From contig JAPXFY010000031.1 in assembly GCA_030674185.1 (NCBI GenBank), positions 2,007,156-2,071,155 of the forward strand: a stretch of 64,000 nt of DNA. Reading direction: 5' to 3'. A model generated the notes under the pieces. That model ran no database searches, was not told where the DNA came from, and was given only the letters and a program-made list of their open reading frames with translations. The translations under genes and the position numbers were made by a program. Below are positions 1 to 11,800 of the stretch, piece after piece (positions within the stretch are counted from its first letter, which is position 1; every line of letters begins with the position of its first letter). The DNA comes from Monoplex corrugatus (taxonomy: Eukaryota > Mollusca > Gastropoda > Littorinimorpha > Ranellidae).

Positions 1-239
1 CTTTTTTTTCATTTTCGTTATTCAAAAAAAAAAAAAAAAAAAAGTTTGGGGGAGAAAAACAGTTGAATCGGCGGTATTATGACCGAAGCAGCACTGTATC
101 AGACGACCGGAAATGAGGAAGCGCTCTCTATCGTTGAAGACAACACAGGTCCAGCAATCTTTCTTAGGCTACACACATCACTTACGTCGTGCCATTGTGC
201 TGCTAGTGCCTTCAAGTGAAAAAGTTTTCCAGTTAGCCT

Positions 240-570
240 GATTTTCCGTTTTTTCAGATTTTCAAAGTGTCACCCTTGTGTCTGCACAAGATCTGCAACA
301 TCACTTGGCAAGATGGAGTGTCCATGCTCAAACAGTGAAGAAGTGTGACTTACCAGCAGTAGAGTTTCTGTACTTCAAGTGCCAGATTTGTTGGACAGGA
401 CACGTCCATATGGAAGACAACCACAACCCATGGATGTTCCAGTACAAAGAATGAAGGAAGGATACCATGACCAGAGAAGACCATTAGCGGCTCAAGGATA
501 TTCTGAAAGCCAGTTGTGAGCTCAAAACCGCCAACTGGGAAGACATCGCTAGGTTTAGATAAAGCTGGTG
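240..570 (+). mobile_element. Decayed 3' end of a non-LTR retrotransposon ORF
   Basis: Across shifting frames the sequence reads ICNITWQDGVSML, then CQICWTGHVHMED, then LKDILKASCELKTANWEDIA. This is the order found at the C-terminus of many LINE ORF2 proteins (IxWQDxV, RWxGHVxRMxD, RFKDxLKASL, WExxAxDR). Several stops and frameshifts make it a dead fragment. Confidence 0.7.
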
Positions 571-578
571 ATGGCAGT

Positions 579-650
579 GTGTGCAGGGCGTAATGATTAC
601 GTCTGAATTGTTTAGATCATAATGATTACGTCTGAATTGTGTAGATCAGT
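579..650. repeat. Two-copy 31-bp tandem repeat
   Basis: Two near-identical copies starting GTAATGATTACGTCTGAATT at about 590 and 620, just before the 28-bp array. Confidence 0.7.
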
Positions 651-721
651 TACTGTTCAACAGAAGAGGGATCAAGAGAAGCAGACTTCTTTTACCATGC
701 AGTCCCTGTTAGAATTGGTCT

Positions 722-1638
722 TGTATGCCACAAGAAGACCCGTACCAGTGATAAAAAGACCAGTATGCCATACCAGTGATAAAAGGACCAGTATGCCATA
801 CCAGTGATAAAAAGACCAGTATGCCATACCAGTGATAAAAGGACCAGTATGCCATACCAGTGATAAAAGGACCAGTATGCCATACCAATGATAAAAGGAC
901 CAGTATGCCATACCAATGATAAAAGGACCAGTATGCCATACCAGTGATAAAAAGGGACCAGTATGCCATACCAGTGATAAAAGGACCAGTATGCCATACC
1001 AGTGATAAAAAGACCAGTATGCCATACCAGTGATAAAAGACCAGTATGCCATACCAGTGATGAAAAGACCAGTATGCCATACCAGTGATAAAAAGACCAG
1101 TATGCCATACCAGTGATAAAAGGACCAGTATGCCATACCAGTGATAAAAAGACCAGTATGCCATACCAGTGATAAAAGGACCAGTATGCCATACCAGTGA
1201 TAAAAGGACCAGTATGCCATACCAGTGATAAAAAGACCAGTATGCCATACCAGTGATAAAAAGACCAGTATGCCATACCAGTGATAAAAGGACCAGTATG
1301 CCATACCAGTGATAAAAGGACCAGTATGCCATACCAGTGATGAAAGGACCAGTATGCCATACCAGTGATAAAAAGACCAGTATGCCATACCAGTGATAAA
1401 AGGACCAGTATGCCATACCAGTGATAAAAAGACCAGTATGCCATACCAGTGATAAAAGGACCAGTATGCCATACCAGTGATAAAAAGACCAGTATGCCAT
1501 ACCAGTGATAAAAAGACCAGTATGCCATACCAGTGATAAAAAGACCAGTATGCCATACCAGTGATAAAAAGACCAGTATGCCATACCAGTGATAAAAAGA
1601 CCAGTATGCCATACCAGTGATAAAAAGACCAGTATGCC
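722..1638. repeat. 28-bp minisatellite, about 32 copies
   Basis: Unit ACCAGTATGCCATACCAGTG plus ATAAAAAG. Copies differ mainly by one A or G. Long minus-strand open frames (around 300 codons reading MAYWSFYHWYG...) arise because the unit has no stop on that strand. They are not a gene. Confidence 0.95.
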
Positions 1639-1845
1639 TACTCATGCCCATCATGATCATGTCATGCAGAGTACCTGAGTGGCATTTCAAGGTTGGAAGC
1701 TGCCTGAAAAAGTGATCTGTTGTTATTCGTATTATGGTAATTGTTCATAAAGCCTTTTCTTTTCCTTCGTAATAATGTTGTCCAATTGTTAAAGCAAACC
1801 CTGTTTTATATCAGTCATTTCAGTTTCTCATACTATTTCTTCCAG

Positions 1846-1978
1846 TTGTGTGTCTGTGTGTGACAGTCGCTCAGTGCGGATGTGTGCATCAGACCAGTTT
1901 TTCCTGATTGCCACACGGTGCGTCAACAACAATCTGCCTTTGGTCTTTTTCATCACGCTTCTCTTCACTGTTCTGCAG
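1846..1978 (+). CDS. USP9X: USP9X exon w1 (pre-catalytic helical region)
   Basis: One split-codon base, then 44 codons including [11 protein letters not shown] and [11 protein letters not shown], a conserved motif of the USP9X region upstream of the protease. Acceptor TTCCAG, donor GTACGT. The preceding exon lies left of the window. Confidence 0.9.
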
Positions 1979-4900
1979 GTACGTGTGATAATGGTTGTCA
2001 TCTGGTGTAGTTTTCTCTTGTTACTGTTTTAATGCAGTTGTCATATGGGGGTGTTTTGCTGTCTCAATTTGTAAGAATAGTTGGGGTTTTTTTAAAGTAA
2101 TTTTAAAACAAGGGAGATCATTTCATGTTGACTGGAGAGAGGTGTATGTGCGTATGTGACAGAAATGGGCGAAGATTCTGTCAGCTGTTCGTGGGTGGAT
2201 CTTTACTCAGTTTGGGTCAAAGCTGCGATCTGTTGTGGAAGCTGTACGACCCGCAATTTCTCAGGAACTTGTGGTAGTAGTAAAGTCTGTTTTCATTGTC
2301 GTGACAGTCTACCATTGTCCTTGATGCATGTCAAGGGGCATCTCCTTAGATGGTGTGTGTGAGTGCATTGATGTGTCACAGTGAACTTGATTTCCTTTTT
2401 TTTCCCTGTTGAAGTATTGTGTATGTTTAGAAATGGTTATAGCCCTGATACGGCTCTACACAGTCAGCTGGGCTTTAAACAACAATAACAATAAGTTTAA
2501 TTTGACTTCAGCTTTTTCAGGGTCATATAAATTGAGAAGTACAAAATTAGATTTTCTGTAATTTTTGTATAGAAGGGAGATTGTTAGAATGGTGTGACCC
2601 TCTTGTTTGTTTTGTTTTTGGTTTTTGTTCCATGTCAGGGACATTTTTTTTTTTCTGTTGTTGTTATCTGGTTTTCCCTGTGGGGATGCCGGGCGCTCTT
2701 TCAGCGTAAATAGTGTCCCTACCTTTTGGAAATTTTGTGCATTTCTTCTGCCTTACGTTTTTCTTTTTTGCTTTCCGTCATATCTTCCTATCGTTTTGTC
2801 CACTTATCTGTATGTGTTCTGTAGAGTTTTGGATATTCGAATAGAATTGATGAATGGGTACATGTACATGTACTAACTGCATTTTCAACAGTAAGGAAAT
2901 TGTAATGCACAAAAGCAATTTTAGGTAACTTTGGCCAGTTTTAGAGTCCTTAGTTTTGTTTACATTTGTCTATAGTGAGACACAGTAGATACATTTATAT
3001 TCACCTGGCAGGTGATGAATTTGTTCTATATTGATGGGGCAGGTCCACAGCTCCTCTGGCCAGGTCTGCAGCTCCTCACTGTATCTGGGTCAGGGCTTAG
3101 GATTACATGTATTGATCGGAGTGTTGTGAATATTGGGGTTTGTTAAGCCCTGTGAGTATCTCTCCATTTCTGCTGACATTACAGCTCTTGTTGCTGGTTT
3201 TTTCTACCCTGAGTGCTGAATTGTGGGGATCCTGTTTTGTTAATGAATGATACTTAACTCTTTTTTTTTTTTTTTTTACAGAATACAGCCAAACATCATG
3301 CCACAGATCCTACTTTGTTAATGAAAAATATTTGACTCTTTTTACAGAAGACAGCCAATTATAACACCACAGATCCTACTTTGTTAAGTTAATGAAAGAT
3401 ATTTAACTCTTTTTACAGAATACAGCCAAACATCATACCACAGATCCTACTTTGTTATGAAAGATAAGACTTTGTTAATGAAGATATTTACTCTTTTACA
3501 GAATACAGCCAATTATCACACTATCCTACTTGTATGAAATATTTAATCTTTTACAGAATACAGCCAATTATCACACCACATATCCTACTTTGTTATGAAA
3601 GATATTTAACTCTTTTTACAGAATACAGCCAATTATCACACCACATATCCTACTTTGTTATGAAAGATATTTAACTCTTTTTACAGAATACAGCCAATTA
3701 TCACACCACATATCCTACTTTGTTATGAAAATATTTAACTCTTTTACAGAATACAGCCAATTATCACACCACATATCCTACTTGTATGAAATATTAACTT
3801 TTTTACAGAATACAGCCAATTTCAACCACTATCCTACTTTGTTTTGAAATATTAACTCTTTACAGAATACAGCCAATTATCACACCACATATCCTACTTG
3901 TATGAAAATTAACTCTTTCTAATACGCAATTATCACACACATATCCTACTTTGTTATGAAAAATATTTAACTCTTTTTACAGAATACAGCCAATTATCAC
4001 ACCACATATCCTACTTTGTTATGAAAGATATTTAACTCTTTTTACAGAATACAGCCAATTATCACACCACATATACCTACTTTGTTATGAAAAATATTTA
4101 ACTCTTTATACAGAATTACAGCCAATTATCACACCACATATCCTACTTTGTTATGAAAAATATTTAACTCTTTTTTTCCAGAATACAGCCAAAGATCATG
4201 CCACAGATAAGACTTGTTTATGAAAGATATTTAACTCTTTTTTTCCAGAATACAGCCAAAGATCATGCCAAGCAGTCTCATGATTACTTCAATCTCCTTT
4301 GTCGGTGAGAAACTGTTTTGTTCTTCTTGATGTTGCAAACTATGCAAAGCTTTGATTTCACAGAATTCATCATCATCATCAAGTGCCTTGCCATATGGCG
4401 TTGGCGATCATGACCTTCGATCTGTTTCTATCCCTTGTTGCCGCAAGCACATCTTCCACCCTCTCTGTCTTCAGCCACTCTGCAAGTCCAATTTTTTTCC
4501 CTGGGTCTACCTGGTGCTCTCTTTCCCTCCAGCTTTCCAGAATTAAGCATGGGAATTGTCGGATTTTTGGCAGACTTCTGACTTCCCCTCATCAGTTTTC
4601 CAGCCTATTTTTGCCCCCTGATAAAAAATATTGGAATGGACAAAACCAGTTTATTTTCAAATTTCTTTTCTGACCTTAAACAGCATAATTTGATGCTTTT
4701 GCATGGTTCAATATTGGGATTGTTATAGTTGTGTGAATAGTTGTGTGGATAATCATGTGACGATTACTTTTGTACCAGTCTGTGAAAGGAAGATAAAGGT
4801 GGTGACTGTGAACAAGAAACAAATTTTTAATCAATAAATAGATAATGATTTTGACTGCCACAAGTCAGTGTTTTTAGGCTGTCGGACAACTCAGACAAAT

Positions 4901-5822
4901 AAATAGATAATTTTTTGACTGCCACAAGTCAGTGTTTTTAGGCTGTCGGACAACCTCAGACAAATAAATAGATAATGATTTTGACTGCCACAAGTTAGTG
5001 TTTTTAGGCTGTCGGACAACCTCAGATTGCACAGAATTTGACTTAGTTTTTCAGAGTTTTCTCAGGGAGCATGCCCTCAGATTTCACTAAATTATTGGGC
5101 TTTCCCATCCTGACCTGTTGCCATGCTGGCAGGATATAACAAGCTCAGACACGAGTGCTGCTGCACACACACACGTGTACATGCACATACATATGTACAT
5201 GTACATAATTACATGCATGTGTACACATGAGCTCATGCACACACACATATACATTAAACAAAGTTATCAAGACTCCACAGTGTTGAACATAAGCATACAG
5301 ATAGCTTGTGTACAGATACTTTGCCTGCTGTGTAAGCACATGCACAGACAGCATAGGTGTGAATTTTACACAGCCTCTTGGATCAATTGTACAGAAGTGG
5401 AACAAACAAGATGTGCAAATTCAGGACACAAAACGTGATGGTACATGACATGTGGAAGTGGAAATGTTTTGTAAAGTATGTGAGCATGTTTTTTGGTTTA
5501 ATGCATTTGCAATGAGTTCCTTATTTTTTATGCTATTTTATAGGGAGTAAATGATTTTTACTTTTAGACTTTCTCATCCAATTGAATTTGTTCTGTTTTT
5601 TTTCCCCCGCATATAATATTTAATTGTATAAGTGTTTAAACAATGGATTTGTTTGTTTCAGTGATGAACATGGAGCCATCAGCACTTACTATTTTGTTGT
5701 GTTGTGTTGCAGGTTATTGAACTATGCCGCTAACAATGAAGTGTCACTGCCTACTGCAGAAACCTTGCTCAACAATGAGATCCAGTGGTTGAAGAGAGTC
5801 AGGGTGAGATATTTTGTCTCTT

Positions 5823-5899
<77 letters not shown>

Positions 5900-8800
5900 A
5901 AGCGAGTATGTGTGTGTGCATGTGCGTGCACATACATTGTGGGTGTGCACGCACATGTGCACACATTTGTATTCTTTATACTGAAACCTTCCTTTAATGG
6001 AGATTCAGTTTGAATACCCCTCCACCACCACCCCCCCCCCCCCCCCCCAAAAAATTCAATGGCATTGAGTGGCCAGTTATCAGCAGAAGAGTGAAGAGCA
6101 TATCATTGAGTGGCCAATTATCAGCCGAAGAGTGAAGAGCATATCATTGAGTGGCCAACTATCAGCAGAAGAGTGAAGAGCTTATCATTGAGTGGCCAAC
6201 TATCAGCCGAAGAGTGAAGAGCATGTCATTGAGTGGCCAATTATCAGCAGAAGAGTGAAGAGCATATCATTGAGTGGCCAACTATCAGCCGAAGAGTGAA
6301 GAGCATATCATTGAGTGGCCAACTATCAGCAGAAGAGTGAAGAGTACATTGAGTGGCATATCATCGAAGAGTGAAGAGCAATGAGTGGCAATATCAGCAG
6401 AAGAGTGAAGAGCATATCATTGAGTGGCCAACTATCAGCGAAGAGTGAAGAGCAATATTGAGTGGCCAACTATCAGCAGAAGAGTGAAGAGCATATCATT
6501 GAGTGGCCAACTATCAGCGAAGAGTGAAGAGCATATCATTGAGTGGCCAATTATCAGCAGAAGAGTGAAGAGCATATCATTGAGTGGCCAACTATCAGCA
6601 GAAGAGAGAAGAGCATATCATTGAGTGGCCAATTATCAAGCAGAAGAGGAAGAGCTATCATTGAGTGGCCAATTATCAGCAGAAGAGTGAAGAGCATATC
6701 ATTGAGTGGCCAATTACCAGCAGAAGAGGAAGAGCATATCATTGAGTGGCCAGTTACAGCAGAAGAGCGAAGAGCATATCATTGAGTGGCCAATATCAGC
6801 AGAAGAGCGAAGAGCATATCATTGAGTGGCCAGTTATCAGCAGAAGAGCGAAGAGCATATCATTGAGTGGCCAACTATCAGCAGAAGAGTGATGAGTACA
6901 GAAAGGAGCATATCATTGAGTGGCCAGTTATCAGCAGAAGAGGAAGGCATATTGGAGTGGCCAACTATCAGACAAAGAGTTGTGAACACACCAAGGGAAT
7001 TGACATTTGAGCTTCCATATAAGCAGGAGTGTTATAGAGCAATCATTGGTCGGCCACACGGTTACCTCTGCAGAAAGCTTCTGTGCCAATACAGGGCTTT
7101 CCTCTTGGTCCTGGCCACTGTACCTGCTGCAGCAAAGTCTGTGCCATCAGCGGCTTTCTCTGGTCCTGGCCACCTGTACCTGCTGCAGCAAAGTCTGTGC
7201 CATCAGCGGCTTTCCTCTTGGTCCTGGCCACCTGTACCTGCTGCAGCCAAGTCTGTGCCATCAGCGGCTTTCTCTTGGTCTGGCCACCTGTACCTGCTGC
7301 AGCCAAGTCTGTGCCATCAGCGGCTTTCTCTTGGTCCTGGCCACTGTACCTGCTGCAGCCAAGTCTGTGCCATCAGCGGCTTTCCTCTTGGTCCTGGCCA
7401 CCTGTACTGCTGCAGCCAAGTCGTGCCATCAGCGGCTTTCCTCTTGGTCCTGGCCACCTGTACCTGCTGCAGCCAAGTCCGTGCCATCAGCGGCTTTCCT
7501 CTTGGTCCTGGCCACCTGTACCTGCTGCAGCAAGTCCGTGCCATCAGCGGCTTTCCTCTTGGTCCTGGCCACCTGTACCTGCTGCAGCAAGTCCGTGCCA
7601 TCAGCGGCTTTCCTCTTGGTCCTGGCCACCTGTACCTGCTGCAGCAAAGTCTGTGCCATCAGCGGCTTTCCTCTTGGTCCTGGCCACCTGTACCTGCTGC
7701 AGCCAAGTCTGTGCCATCAGCGGCTTTCCTCTTGGTCCTGGCCACCTGTACCTGCTGCAGCCAAGTCGTGCCATCAGCGGCTTTCCTCTTGGTCCTGGCC
7801 ACCTGTACCTGCTGCAGCCAAGTCGTGCCATCAGCGGCTTTCCTCTTGGTCCTGGCCACCTGTACCTGCTGCAGCCAAGTCTGTGCCATCAGCGGCTTTC
7901 CTCTTGGTCCTGGCCACCTGTACCTGCTGCAGCCAAGTCCGTGCCATCAGCGGCTTTCCTCTTGGTCCTGGCCACCTGTACCTGCTGTAGCCAAGTCCGT
8001 GCCATCAGCGGCTTTCCTCTTGGTCCTGGCCACCTGTACCTGCTGCAGCCAAGTCCGTGCCATCAGCGGCTTTCCTCTTGGTCCTGGCCACCTGTACCTG
8101 CTGCAGCCAAGTCTGCCATCAGCGGCTTTCTCTGGTCTGGCCACTGTACTGCTGCAGCCAAGTCGTGCCATCAGCGGCTTTCCTCTTGGTCCTGGCCCCT
8201 TACCTGCTGCAGCCAAGTCCTGTGCCATCAGCGGCTTTCCTCTTGGTCCTGGCCACCTGTACCTGCTGCAGCCAAGTCTGTGCCATCAGCGGCTTTCCTC
8301 TTGGTCCTGGCCACCTGTACCTGCTGCAGCCAAGTCTGTGCCATCAGCGGCTTTCCTCTTGGTCCTGGCCACCTGTACCTGCTGCAGCCAAGTCTGTGCC
8401 ATCAGCGGCTTTCCTCCTGGTCCTGGCCACCTGTACCTGCTGCAGCAAAGTCTGTGCCATCAGCGGCTTTCCTCTTGGTCCTGGCCACCTGTACCTGCTG
8501 CAGCCAAGTCTGTGCCATCAGCGGCTTTTCTCTTGGTCCTGGCCACCTGTACCTGCTGCAGCCAAGTCTGTGCCATCAGCGGCTTTCCTCTTGGTCCTGG
8601 CCACCTGTACCTGCTGCAGCCAAGTCCGTGCCATCAGCGGCTTTCCTCTTGGTCCTGGCCACCTGTACCTGCTGCAGCAAAGTCTGTGCCATCAGTGGAG
8701 ACATGGACGATAGAGGAAGAGGAAATGTGTGTGTGACATGGGCTTTGTGGGTTAGGCACGTACCTGGAGGCGTCTTACTGAATTCTTGGTGATTTCAGTT

Positions 8801-11800
8801 AGGTTTTGACCAAAAATAGAGCAGTCATGTGCTTTATTTCTTAAGTTAGATATGGTATGTGAATAAGCGAAATGGGAATTTACATGAAAAACTACCTGTT
8901 TTTGGGGAATGAAGCAGTAGGTGTAGGAATGTTTTTGTTATGTATGGTTGCATGCTATTGCTGCTTAAAGACTGAACCTAGTGGAAGGCCTTGCCACTTT
9001 GTATTGTTTGTTTTGTCGGCGCTGATGCACTGCAGTACAGATATTTTGTTTTTCACTTACTGACTTAAGAGTAAACAAGTACTATTCCTTGACCACCTGG
9101 TCAGGTGTTTTACAGTTATTGTGGTCTCGCATCAGCTGAGCTATTGCATACGTAAGATATAGTAAATATGTTTATTACAAGAGGATGTGAATTGAAATTC
9201 CTTGATTATTACCACTGATGAAGGACTTTAAGAACACATGTAATGATGACCAATATTGACTAAGTACTAAAGCTGATGGTGGTGGTTGTGGTGGTGGTGG
9301 TGATATGGAATATTACTGTGACTTCTGAAAACTGTGATGATGAGGTGGGGTATTGATGATGACAGGACCAGACACTGAAGGCTGGTGAGGTGCAGGTGGA
9401 TGAGGCTTTGCTGGAAGGTCATCTGGGCATCACACGAGAGCTGCTGTCCTTCACCAATGCTGAGAGAAAGTTCACCATTGGCTCTGAGAATGGAGGGGCC
9501 AACTTGATCAGGGTCAGTGTACAGACGTTTTCCCCCCTTTTGTGTTGGTATGTTTTGTTCATGCTGACCATAGACATGTGTGTGACTGTGTGTGACTGTG
9601 ATACAGATGTGTTAGCAAGATTTTCTCAGCCATTTCCAGATGGATTTTTACCAAATTTGGGTAAAAGATGTGGACTGTGAGTTATGAACATGTAAATTTT
9701 CAAGCCATGGTACCAAAGTCATGGTTGCATAGACAAACATGCTAAAATCTGCATTTTATGAAAAAGGTGTGTGAACAGTATTTTATTTAAAACTTGTGAC
9801 ACTGTTTACATTCCATTTTCACTGTTGTGACAGGCTGTCACTGTTTTGCTTCATGTCAAGTTACATTTCATTGGAGAAATACAAATAAGATACTGCTGGA
9901 CTGACAGAAGGTGCTATACATTTCATTGGAGAAATACCAAATAAGATACTGCTGGACTGACAGAAGGTGCTATACATTTCATTGGAGAAATACCAAATAA
10001 GATACTGCTGGACTGACAGAAGGTGCTATACATTTCATTGGAGAAATACAAATAAGATACTGCTGGACTGACAGAAGGTGCTATACATTTCATTGGAGAA
10101 ATACCAAATAAGATACTGCTGGACTGACAGAAGGTGCTATACATTTCATTGGAGAAATACAAATAAGATACTGCTTGACTGACAGAAGGTGCTATACATT
10201 TCATTGGAGAAATACCAAATAAGATACTGCTTGACTGACAGAAGGTGCTATATATTTCATTGGAGAAATACAAATAAGATACTGCTTGACTGACAGAAGG
10301 TGCTATACATTTCATTGGAGAAATACAAATAAGATACTGCTGGACTGACAGAAGGTGCTATATATTTCATTGGAGAAATACCAAATAAGATACTGCTTGA
10401 CTGACAGAAGGTGCTATACATTTCATTGGAGAAATACAAATAAGATACTGCTGGACTGACAGAAGGTGCTATACATTTCATTGGAGAAATACAAATAAGA
10501 TACTGCTTGACTGACAGAAGGTGCTATACATTTCATTGGAGAAATACCAAATAAGATACTGCTTGACTGACAGAAGGTGCTATACATTTCATTGGAGAAA
10601 TACAAATAAGATACTGCTTGACTGACAGAAGGTGCTATACATTTCATTGGAGAAATACAAATAAGATACTGCTTGACTGACAGAAGGTGCTATACATTTC
10701 ATTGGAGAAATACAAATAAGATACTGCTTGACTGACAGAAGGTGCTATACATTTCATTGGAGAAATACAAATAAGATACTGCTTGACTGACAGAAGGTGC
10801 TATACATTTCATTGGAGAAATACAAATAAGATACTGCTTGACTGACAGAAGGTGCTATACATTTCATTGGAGAAATACAAATAAGATACTGCTTGACTGA
10901 CAGAAGGTGCTATACATTTCATTGGAGAAATACCAAATAAGATACTGCTGGACTGACAGAAGGTGCTATACATTTCATTGGAGAAATACAAATAAGATAC
11001 TGCTTGACTGACAGAAGGTGCTATACATTTCATTGGAGAAATACAAATAAGATACTGCTTGACTGACAGAAGGTGCTATACATTTCATTGGAGAAATACA
11101 AATAAGATACTGCTTGACTGACAGAAGGTGCTATACATTTCATTGGAGAAATACAAATAAGATACTGCTTGACTGACAGAAGGTGCTATACATTTCATTG
11201 GAGAAATACAAATAAGATACTGCTTGACTGACAGAAGGTGCTATACATTTCATTGGAGAAATACAAAGTAAGATACTGCTGGACTGACAGAAGGTGCTAT
11301 ACATTTCATTGGAGAAATACAAATAAGATACTGCTTGACTGACAGAAGGTGCTATATATTTCATTGGAGAAATACAAATAAGATACTGCTTGACTGACAG
11401 AAGGTGCTATATATTTCATTGGAGAAATACAAATAAGATACTGCTGGACTGACAGAAGGTGCTATATATTTCATTGGAGAAATACAAAGTAAGATACTGC
11501 TTGACTGACAGAAGGTGCTATATATTTCATTGGAGAAATACAAATAAGATACTGCTGGACTGACAGAAGGTGCTATATATTTCATTGGAGAAATACAAAT
11601 AAGATACTGCTTGACTGACAGAAGGTGCTATATATTTCATTGGAGAAATACAAATAAGATACTGCTGGACTGACAGAAGGTGCTATATATTTCATTGGAG
11701 AAATACAAAGTAAGATACTGCTGGACTGACAGAAGGTGCTATATATTTCATTGGAGAAATACAAATAAGATACTGCTGGACTGACAGAAGGTGCTATACA

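Noticed and set aside
672..1690. Long minus-strand ORFs (around 290-330 codons, MAYWSFYHWYG repeats)
   Set aside because: Entirely within the 28-bp minisatellite; periodic with no independent coding signal.
2607..2876. ORF reading [20 protein letters not shown] as a gene
   Set aside because: The same frame recurs in R540 copies at 23766, 25636 and 32196; it is repeat DNA.
6826..8792. 636- and 569-codon + strand ORFs
   Set aside because: Produced by stop-free 41-bp and 58-bp arrays in an intron between confirmed exons w3 and w4.
9396..9512. Shorter exon w4 starting at 9396
   Set aside because: In frame and possible as a minor isoform, but the 9366 start gives exact vertebrate spacing before LEGHLG.
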